Shown one piece after another: positions 5,637 to 10,795 of a DNA stretch of 10,795 nt. The stretch is from CAYLZW01 sp964388085. GTDB taxonomy: Bacteria; Myxococcota; UBA727; CAYLZW01. The number at the start of each line of letters is the position of its first letter. The stretch's first letter is position 1. Under the pieces are notes generated by a model. That model saw nothing but the letters and a program-made list of their open reading frames with translations. It was not told where the DNA came from and did not search any database. The stretch spans positions 1-10,795 of the forward strand of contig CAYLZW010000207.1 in assembly GCA_964388085.1 (NCBI GenBank). The letters run 5' to 3'. The position numbers were made by a program, and so were the translations under genes.

Positions 5637-7888
5637 CCCGGCTCCTCCTCGTCGTGGCCCTCGAGATCGCTGAGGCCCGCCCGGCGCCACAGGCGCACGA
5701 GGGGCGCGGGCGCGTACCAGTTCCACTCCCCCATGAGCCGCATCGCGGCCGGCACCAGCAGCGCCCGCACGATGGTCGCGTCGATGGCGATGGCGAGCGC
5801 CATGCCCACGCCGATGGCCTTCATGAGCACGATCTGGGACGTGCCGAACGCGCCGATGACGACCACGAGCAAGGCGGCGGCGCTGGTGATGAGCCGGCCG
5901 GTGAAGGCGAGGCCGCGCGCCACCGAGGCGGTGTTGTCGCCGGTCTTCAGATACTCCTCGCGCACGCGCGCGAGCAGCAGCACCTCGTAGTCCATGGACA
6001 GCCCGAACACGACGGCGAACATCAGCACCGGCTGCGACAGCTCGCTCATGCCCATGGAGGTGTAATCGAGCAGCTCCTCGAAGCGGCCGTCCTGGAAGAT
6101 CCACACGATGGTGCCGAAGCTCGCCGTGAGCGACAGCGCGTTCATCAGCATGGCCTTGATGGGCAAGGTCACGGAGCCGAACAGCAGGAAGAGCACGATG
6201 AACATGACCGCGCACACCGCGCCCACCATGATCGGCGATCGCTCGACGAGGGTGTGCTTCAGCTCGACGAGGAACGCCGAGGCCCCGCCGAAGCGCAGCG
6301 TCATGCCCGCTGGCGCCTCGAGCGCTCTCAGCTCGTCGAGCATGCGCAGCGAGGGCGCTTCGTTGAAGGCGTGCTCGCTGAAGACCGCGAAGCGCATGCG
6401 GTCACCGCTCGCGAAGAAGTCGATGCCGGCCTGCACCTGCTTGTCCTGCTTCTCCGGCGGCAGCGAGAGCGCGGCGTGCAGCTTCTCCTCGGGCACACCC
6501 TTGGCGAGCGAGAACAGCCCGCTCACGTAGGCGACGCCGTCGATCTGCTCCATCTGCCGGCTCAGCTCGTGCAGTCGCTTCAGGTTCTGCTCCGAGAGCG
6601 CCGGCCCCTCCGTCTGCACGAGCACGTCGATGGGGGTCATCTGTCGGCCGGCGAAGTCGCGCTCGAGCGTCTCGTTGGCGAGGTAGGCGGCGCTCTGCCG
6701 CGGCAGCACGCGGTAGTCCGGCATGGAGGGGTTGAAGCGCAGGAAGGGCGTGCCGAGCAGCAACAGCCCCACGACGACGACGAGCGTGACCAGCACGGGG
6801 CGCTTCATGACGGCGTAGGCGACGCGGTGCCAGAAGCCCTCGTGGTGCGGATCGGTGTCGAGCCAACCGGGCAGCGGCAGCTTGCCCGCGTCGATGCGCT
6901 CGCCGAGGATCGACATCAGCGCCGGCAGCAGCGTCAGCGACGCGATCACCGTGAGCGAGACGATGGCGATGCCGCCCACCGCGATGGAGCGCAGGAACAT
7001 CTGCGGGAAGGCGAACAGCCCGAGCAGGCTGGCGGCGACGGTGATGCCCGAGAAGGCGACCGCCCGGCCGGTCGTCGAGATGGTCTTGACGAGCGCCCCC
7101 TCGACCCCGCGCCGCGGCAACTCTTCGCGGAAGCGGTTCACGAGGAAGAGCGAGTAGTCGATGGCGAGCCCGAGCCCCAGGATCGAGATGACGTTGACCG
7201 CGAACACGCTGACGTCGTGCACGCTGGCGATGAGGCGCATGGAGCCGAGCGCGAGCGCGATCCCGGCGACGCCGAGCGCCAAGGGCAAGCTCGCCGAGGC
7301 GACGCTGCCGAAGATGAGCAGCAGCAAGAAGGCGGTGATGGGGAAGGCGATGAGCTCCGCGCGCAAGAGGTCCGCCTCGATGGTGCGCTGCAGCGTCGTC
7401 GTCACAGGCACGAGGCCACCGAGCTCGAGCTTGAGCGGCGGCGCCTCGAGGGCCGGCGCGATGCGCTCGAGCGTCTCGAGCTTCTCTTGATCGTCGCCGT
7501 GCAGCGTGATGAACAGCAGCGTCTTGTGGCGATCGGAGCTGACGAGCTGCTGGGCGCCCGTCTCGTAGTAGCTCAAGATCGAGACGACGCCCTTGTCGTG
7601 CTCGATGCGCCCCTTGGCCGTGAGCACCGCGGCCAGCACCTCGACATCATCGACCGTCGACGAAGGGGACGAGTAGATGGCGATGAGATCGCCGCCACCG
7701 ACGCCGATGTATTGCTCGAGCTCCTCCTTGACGTTCCAGCTCTCGGAGTTGGTGTCCTCGAAGCCGCCGGCCTCGAGCAGCGGGAAGACCTGCAGGCCGA
7801 ACACGAGCGCCGGCGGCAGAAGCAAGCCATAGGCCGCCACCACGAGCCAGCGTCGCGAGTGACAGAAGCGAGCGATGCTTTCGAACAT
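5633..7888 (-). CDS. MMPL/RND-superfamily transporter (lipid or hydrophobe exporter type)
   Basis: This 751-residue inner-membrane protein has the duplicated RND layout: one helix, a large extracytoplasmic domain, five or so helices, then the same again. Helices are visible near residues 13-31, 178-220 (two), 228-249, 275-293, 305-325, 363-380, 551-595 (two), 618-640, 663-683 and 688-712. The two hallmark Asp-Tyr motifs are GLGLAIDYSLFLV (238-250) and GLSMDYEVLLLARVREEY (629-646). The family ending AIDATIVRALLVPAAMRLMG (701-720) and WNWYAP (722-727) is intact. MMPL proteins export lipids, siderophores or other hydrophobic compounds using the proton gradient. The cargo here is unknown. I chose the ATG at 7888 because it leads directly into the first helix. 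A GTG at 7936 would add a 16-residue Arg-rich tail. The acidic C terminus overlaps the possible small ORF before nuoA. Confidence 0.93.
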   Translation of the reverse strand: MFESIARFCHSRRWLVVAAYGLLLPPALVFGLQVFPLLEAGGFEDTNSESWNVKEELEQYIGVGGGDLIAIYSSPSSTVDDVEVLAAVLTAKGRIEHDKGVVSILSYYETGAQQLVSSDRHKTLLFITLHGDDQEKLETLERIAPALEAPPLKLELGGLVPVTTTLQRTIEADLLRAELIAFPITAFLLLLIFGSVASASLPLALGVAGIALALGSMRLIASVHDVSVFAVNVISILGLGLAIDYSLFLVNRFREELPRRGVEGALVKTISTTGRAVAFSGITVAASLLGLFAFPQMFLRSIAVGGIAIVSLTVIASLTLLPALMSILGERIDAGKLPLPGWLDTDPHHEGFWHRVAYAVMKRPVLVTLVVVVGLLLLGTPFLRFNPSMPDYRVLPRQSAAYLANETLERDFAGRQMTPIDVLVQTEGPALSEQNLKRLHELSRQMEQIDGVAYVSGLFSLAKGVPEEKLHAALSLPPEKQDKQVQAGIDFFASGDRMRFAVFSEHAFNEAPSLRMLDELRALEAPAGMTLRFGGASAFLVELKHTLVERSPIMVGAVCAVMFIVLFLLFGSVTLPIKAMLMNALSLTASFGTIVWIFQDGRFEELLDYTSMGMSELSQPVLMFAVVFGLSMDYEVLLLARVREEYLKTGDNTASVARGLAFTGRLITSAAALLVVVIGAFGTSQIVLMKAIGVGMALAIAIDATIVRALLVPAAMRLMGEWNWYAPAPLVRLWRRAGLSDLEGHDEEEPG

Positions 7889-7909
7889 ATAGAACCGATC
7901 CGCGCGCTT

Positions 7910-7925
7910 CGTACGTCGGTGTACG
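7910..7925. promoter_or_regulatory. Inverted repeat upstream of the MMPL gene, possible operator
   Basis: A perfect CGTAC / GTACG inverted repeat with a 6-bp GTCGGT spacer lies 22-37 bases before the chosen MMPL start. Its size and place would suit a dimeric repressor such as a TetR-family protein, which often controls such transporters. No regulator gene is in the window. Five-base arms can occur by chance, so this is a weak call. Confidence 0.25.
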
Positions 7926-8061
7926 CGGCGCGCCACGGCCGTGGAGGGCCAAAGAGGGCCGACGCACGCCGCGCGGGCGGAAGATGACGTCCCGCGACGG
8001 GATGTTCAATCGCCAGAGCGCAAGGAGAGCGATCAGAGACACACTTGGCGCCGAGCGACCC

Positions 8062-8083
8062 GGCCGCTGTGGGGCTCGCGGCC
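8062..8083 (-). terminator. Possible hairpin terminator after the lipoprotein gene
   Basis: GGCCGC and GCGGCC form a perfect 6-bp stem with a 10-nt loop, 37 bases past the lipoprotein stop codon. No T-run follows on the minus strand, so it lacks a hallmark of an intrinsic terminator. A second small hairpin, TCCCG-CGA-CGGGA, is at 7990-8002. The whole 7889-8119 interval has no gene I can support. Confidence 0.25.
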
Positions 8084-8119
8084 AGGAGCGCCTGCGTCAA
8101 ACCACTCCGCTCGGCTCGT

Positions 8120-10231
8120 TCAGGGCAGCACGCACTCGCCGCCCTCGCACCTCGGGCTCTGATCCGCGCCAAGCAGGCGCACGCAGGCGGCGTCGTCCGC
8201 GCAGGGGAGCAGGCAGAGCGGCGTCGGCGTCGCTTCGAAGCAGTAGCCGTTGCCCGCACCGAAGCTCGCGTCGCAGTCGGCCTGGCCGAGGGAGCACGAG
8301 CTCGAGCAGTAGCGGTCGGGGCAGAGCAAGCTCGCGCAATCGAGGTCGTCAAAGCAGGCCTCGCTGGCCGCCTGCGACACCAAGGCCACGGGAGAGGGGC
8401 GCACGCACGCCTTCAGGGTGACGTCCCCCGCGCCGCCGGCGTCCACCGGGTCCGAAGCGGCCTCGCCGCCGTCCCCGCCGTCGAGGGCGCCGCCGTCCGC
8501 GTCACCGCCGTCCCCGTCGCCGCTCGCGCCCGCGTCCGCGCCGGAGCCGCCCGGGACGGTGAGCGTGGTGCAGGTGTAGGAGTCCGTGGAGTCGTTGGCC
8601 GAGGTGCCGCCCACGAAGCAGTCGGCGTCCTCGGCACAGACGCTGGGCTCGCTCTCGCTCAGCGTCAGCGTGTAGCTCTGCACGTCGCCGCACGGCACGG
8701 GATCGCCCTCCGCGTCGACGTCGCAGGCGAAGGCCGACACCCACGCGTACAGCTTCTGCGCGCGGAGCGCGACGCCGCGCCACTCCTCGCGGTTTGCGCC
8801 GAACCAGCCGGCGCCGAGGCGCGTGCCGTCCTCGGCGAAGAGGTAGAGATCGAGGTCCGCGCGGCCGCTCCAGCTGAGGGCCACGACGACGTCGGCGGCC
8901 GGCGGGTCGACGACGATCTCGTACACGTCCCAGCCGCCCATGCACACGGCGGCGGAGGCGTCCGTCCCCTCGAAGAGCGGCGTGGCCGACGCGCGCGAGT
9001 TGTCGCTGTCGTCGTCACTGCAGGCGTCTACCGCGAGCGCGCAGACCTGCGTCGGGCCGCCGCCGAAGATCTCCTGACCGCAGGTGCGCCCGCCGCCGCA
9101 GTCCGCGTCCGTGCGGCAAGCGGGCTGGAGATCGACGCCGACGTCGTAGCTCAGCTCTCCCGTGCCGGTGCCGATCTGCTCGAGGTACAGAAAGTACCTG
9201 CCCGCCGGCATGCCGACGCCGACGGAGTACGCGACGCCGGGCGCTTCGGGCTCGAGCCAGAACGTCGTCATCAGCTCCCCCGTGGGGTCGACCACGCTGC
9301 CCAGCAAGGCGTCGCCCGGCTCGAGGTCGTCGGACGTGAGCTCGAGGAGCGCGCGCTCGTCCAGCGCTTTGTCGAAGCGGAACACGTCGATGTCCCCCGC
9401 GCAGGCGAGGCCGCTGCTGGCCCCGGTGAGCGGCGCTGCGTTCGCGTCGCTGTGCACGTCCCCGGCGGCCTCGTCCGCGCCGGCGCCGCAGCCGGGCGCC
9501 GTCCAGGTGGCGCACTCGCGCACGACCTCGAACCGTCCGGGCCGGGCGGCGACACGGCAGAATTCCCCGCCGGGGCAGTCGGCGTCCTGGTCGCAGCCCT
9601 GTCCGCGCGAGAGCTCGAGCGAATAGGTGGCGTCCGGTCCGGACCACACGGTGACGACGAGGTAGTAGGTGCCCGCGGCCGGCGCCTCGTAGACGATGCG
9701 CTCGGTGGACAGCTCCGTGGCGCTGACGTCGACGATGGGACCCTGCACCTCGTAGCCGCCGCGCTCGTCCGAGAGGCCGGTGGGCGGCCCGCTCAGCAGG
9801 TAGACGTCGAGATCGGGCTGCCCCTGGGCGAGCGGCGTGTCGGGCGCGAGGGCCGTGGTCTGCATCGTGACGCGGAGCAGCTCGCCCGCCGTGGCGTCGA
9901 CGGTGAACACGTCGAGGAAGGCGAGGCCCGAGCAGGCGAGCGGCGTGTCGTCACCGAGGCTCTCGAGGGCCGCCGGGGCCGCCAGCGTGCCGGCGAAGGT
10001 GTCGTTGCCCTCGCAGCCGGGAGCCTCCGCGCAGACGCCGCCCGCGCCGCACACGAGGTCGCCGCAGCAGTCGGCGGCGCTCGCGCAGTCCGCCCCGCTC
10101 GGCGCGCAGCGATCGTCGCCGGCGCCGGCGTCGACGGAGCCCGCGTCCTCGTCGACGGCCGGGCTCGGAGCGCAGGCCGCCAGCACGACGGTAAGGGAGA
10201 GCGTGAGCGCCCGCGCGCTGGACCGTGCCAT
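8120..10231 (-). CDS. Large cysteine-rich surface lipoprotein with three PPC-like modules
   Basis: This 703-residue exported protein has a short signal peptide ending in LAAC, so C20 is the likely lipid-modified residue. The +2 residue is Ala, which would suit outer-membrane sorting. An Asp/Ala/Gly linker follows. Three similar modules begin near C73, C248 and C404. Each has a Cys-x(4-7)-Asp-Val-Phe/Tyr step (C100, C277, C430), beta-rich stretches, in modules 1 and 3 a DLDVYL/DLDLYL strand (140-145, 459-464), and an end of the form C-x2-DADC (C213, C372, C532). This resembles bacterial pre-peptidase C-terminal (PPC-like) beta-sandwich domains, an assignment by pattern only. A Gly/Asp/Ala-rich stretch (561-604) precedes a C-terminal knot of about 14 cysteines (626-700). 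No catalytic motif is seen. A role in surface binding or as a disulfide-rich coat protein is plausible but unproven. The long plus-strand frame opposite it is a shadow. Confidence 0.85.
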   Translation of the reverse strand: MARSSARALTLSLTVVLAACAPSPAVDEDAGSVDAGAGDDRCAPSGADCASAADCCGDLVCGAGGVCAEAPGCEGNDTFAGTLAAPAALESLGDDTPLACSGLAFLDVFTVDATAGELLRVTMQTTALAPDTPLAQGQPDLDVYLLSGPPTGLSDERGGYEVQGPIVDVSATELSTERIVYEAPAAGTYYLVVTVWSGPDATYSLELSRGQGCDQDADCPGGEFCRVAARPGRFEVVRECATWTAPGCGAGADEAAGDVHSDANAAPLTGASSGLACAGDIDVFRFDKALDERALLELTSDDLEPGDALLGSVVDPTGELMTTFWLEPEAPGVAYSVGVGMPAGRYFLYLEQIGTGTGELSYDVGVDLQPACRTDADCGGGRTCGQEIFGGGPTQVCALAVDACSDDDSDNSRASATPLFEGTDASAAVCMGGWDVYEIVVDPPAADVVVALSWSGRADLDLYLFAEDGTRLGAGWFGANREEWRGVALRAQKLYAWVSAFACDVDAEGDPVPCGDVQSYTLTLSESEPSVCAEDADCFVGGTSANDSTDSYTCTTLTVPGGSGADAGASGDGDGGDADGGALDGGDGGEAASDPVDAGGAGDVTLKACVRPSPVALVSQAASEACFDDLDCASLLCPDRYCSSSCSLGQADCDASFGAGNGYCFEATPTPLCLLPCADDAACVRLLGADQSPRCEGGECVLP
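8420..8551 (-). repeat. Low-complexity Gly/Asp/Ala-coding stretch in the lipoprotein gene
   Basis: Residues 561-604 of the lipoprotein are almost entirely Gly, Asp and Ala, encoded by imperfect GAC-GGC-GGC and GCG-GAC type triplets. It probably serves as a flexible, acidic linker between the third module and the C-terminal cysteine-rich region. Such triplet runs are prone to length change by slippage. Confidence 0.7.
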
Positions 10232-10342
10232 GGCCCGACCGGTAGCCCACGCGCACCGGAGCGTCTACGGACGCCGGCGACGCGCGGCGTGAGCGAGGTG
10301 TCGCCGTGTAGATCGAGTGCCGCTTTTTGCGAGGAGGCGGTT

Positions 10343-10453
10343 ATGTTCTTCCGCCAACACTCTCTGTTCGGTAGAGCCCGTCTAGAGCTGCACCCGAAGG
10401 GCGCCTGCCTGCTGTTTTCGAAAGAACGTCAAAGTACGTCAAAGCACGTCTGA
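10343..10453 (+). CDS. Possible 36-codon leader ORF before the FabH-type gene
   Basis: AGGAGG at 10332-10337 sits five bases before an ATG at 10343, one of the best ribosome-binding sites in the window. The ORF ends with TGA at 10451-10453, 54 bases before the FabH-type start. The product would begin MFFRQHSLFGRARLELHPKG and then continue with Lys, Ser and Thr. It has no transmembrane helix or known family. The last third overlaps the three 10-bp repeats. Codon third positions are mixed, unlike the flanking genes. It may be a regulatory upstream ORF, a tiny protein, or a chance frame. Confidence 0.35.
   Translation: MFFRQHSLFGRARLELHPKGACLLFSKERQSTSKHV
10421..10450. repeat. Three tandem 10-bp direct repeats, likely operator
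   Basis: The unit AAAG-N-ACGTC occurs three times in immediate succession, with N being A, T and C in turn. The flanking 10-mers do not match. The 10-bp period places each copy on nearly the same face of the DNA helix, as in binding sites for cooperative response regulators. It lies 58-87 bases before the FabH-type start and about 190 bases before the divergent lipoprotein start. The protein that would bind is unknown. Confidence 0.55.
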
Positions 10454-10492
10454 AACCCTGCCGGAACGCGCTTCTGGCCAGGGCCCGTCGTC

Positions 10493-10502
10493 GGAGGCGA
10501 GG
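10493..10502 (+). promoter_or_regulatory. Ribosome-binding site of the FabH-type gene
   Basis: GGAGG (10493-10497) and an overlapping choice GAGG (10499-10502) lie 10 and 5 bases before the ATG at 10508. Either supports that start. Confidence 0.7.
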
Positions 10503-10507
10503 ACACG

Positions 10508-10795
10508 ATGCCAAACGCTTACATTCGAGGCACCGGCCTCCACATGCCCGAGACCGTCGTCACCAACCACGACCTCTCCTCGCGCTTCGGCATCGAGACG
10601 TCGCACGAGTGGATCCTGCAGCGCACCGGCATCGAGGCCCGCCGCTTCGCCGAGGAGGGCGTCAGCGGCGCGGACCTCGCGACCGAAGCCGCCAAGCAAG
10701 CGCTCGCAAACGCGGGCATGGACAAGAGCGAGATCGACATGATCGTCTACTGCACGCTCTCGCCCGAGCACTGCTTCCCGGGCGGCGGCGTGTAC
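10508..10795 (+). CDS. 3-oxoacyl-ACP synthase III (FabH-type), N-terminal part (cut by window edge)
   Basis: The 96 visible codons match the start of ketoacyl-ACP synthase III enzymes. These condense an acyl-CoA starter with malonyl-ACP, or carry out related Claisen condensations. Recognisable parts are IRGTGLHMPETVVTN (6-20), W35 followed by RTGI (39-42) and R45, DLATEAAKQAL (56-66), and YCTLSPEHCFPGGGV (81-95). The last of these is the strand and loop before the active-site region. The catalytic cysteine usually lies near residue 110 and is beyond the window, as are the His and Asn. So the enzyme could be FabH itself or a relative such as an OleA-like or secondary-metabolite synthase. It is divergent from the lipoprotein gene and starts with a good ribosome-binding site. 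Confidence 0.88.
   Translation, partial: MPNAYIRGTGLHMPETVVTNHDLSSRFGIETSHEWILQRTGIEARRFAEEGVSGADLATEAAKQALANAGMDKSEIDMIVYCTLSPEHCFPGGGVY

Noticed and set aside
7944..7960. Two GAGGGCC copies spaced 10 bp apart upstream of the MMPL gene
   Set aside because: Only two short G/C-rich copies in a GC-rich region, easily due to chance.
5426..7987. Plus-strand 853-codon open frame opposite the MMPL gene
   Set aside because: Its translation is a His/Arg/Glu/Asp-rich low-complexity string typical of antisense frames in GC-rich DNA. The minus-strand frame has intact MMPL motifs and helices.
10275..10306. Inverted repeat CGGCGAC / GTCGCCG with an 18-nt loop in the divergent region
   Set aside because: A long loop, G/C-only arms and no T-run make neither a terminator nor an operator convincing.
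8045..10453. Plus-strand 802-codon open frame opposite the lipoprotein gene
   Set aside because: It is an Arg/Ala/Val/Gly-rich shadow with no domain, while the minus strand has a signal peptide, lipobox and repeated cysteine modules. Only its last 36 codons, with their own ribosome-binding site, were kept as a possible ORF.

Overview
The window is very GC-rich (strong G/C at codon third positions) and looks like a chromosome segment of a myxobacterium-like bacterium (Myxococcota, perhaps the Sandaracinus/Polyangiales side). This is an inference from three things: the base composition, a large Asp/Ala/Gly-rich cysteine-studded secreted lipoprotein of a kind common in that phylum, and a split, 14-subunit-type complex I operon that includes the NADH-dehydrogenase module. 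I cannot place it more exactly without a database search.

Layout. Positions 1-5478 (minus strand) hold the promoter-proximal part of a respiratory complex I operon, read from right to left: nuoA, nuoB, nuoC, an unrecognised small membrane-protein gene, nuoD, nuoE, nuoF and the first 128 codons of nuoG, which runs off the left edge. Most junctions are ATGA stop/start overlaps or 2-nt gaps. The exception is a 187-bp gap in front of nuoD. Upstream on the same strand (5475-5636) is a possible 53-codon ORF. It starts inside the stop of an MMPL/RND-type transporter gene (5633-7888) and ends inside the start of nuoA, so transporter, small ORF and nuo operon may form one transcript. Further upstream, also on the minus strand, is a 703-residue cysteine-rich lipoprotein gene (8120-10231). 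A 276-bp divergent intergenic region follows. It carries a 36-codon ORF with a strong ribosome-binding site and three perfectly phased 10-bp direct repeats. The plus-strand start of a 3-oxoacyl-ACP synthase III (FabH-type) gene lies at 10508 and continues off the right edge.

How it works together. NuoE, NuoF and NuoG form the NADH-oxidising arm, and NuoB, NuoC and NuoD form the quinone-reducing connection. NuoA is the first membrane subunit visible. The membrane subunits nuoH-N are not in the window and may lie to the left. The MMPL transporter, the lipoprotein and the FabH homologue are envelope- or lipid-related, but no shared pathway is proven by the sequence.

The least explained items are the extra gene between nuoC and nuoD, the bridging ORF before nuoA, and the phased 10-bp repeats with the overlapping short ORF before the FabH-type gene. 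I see no tRNA or rRNA gene, CRISPR array, insertion sequence or phage gene. No gene-free stretch exceeds 300 bases.
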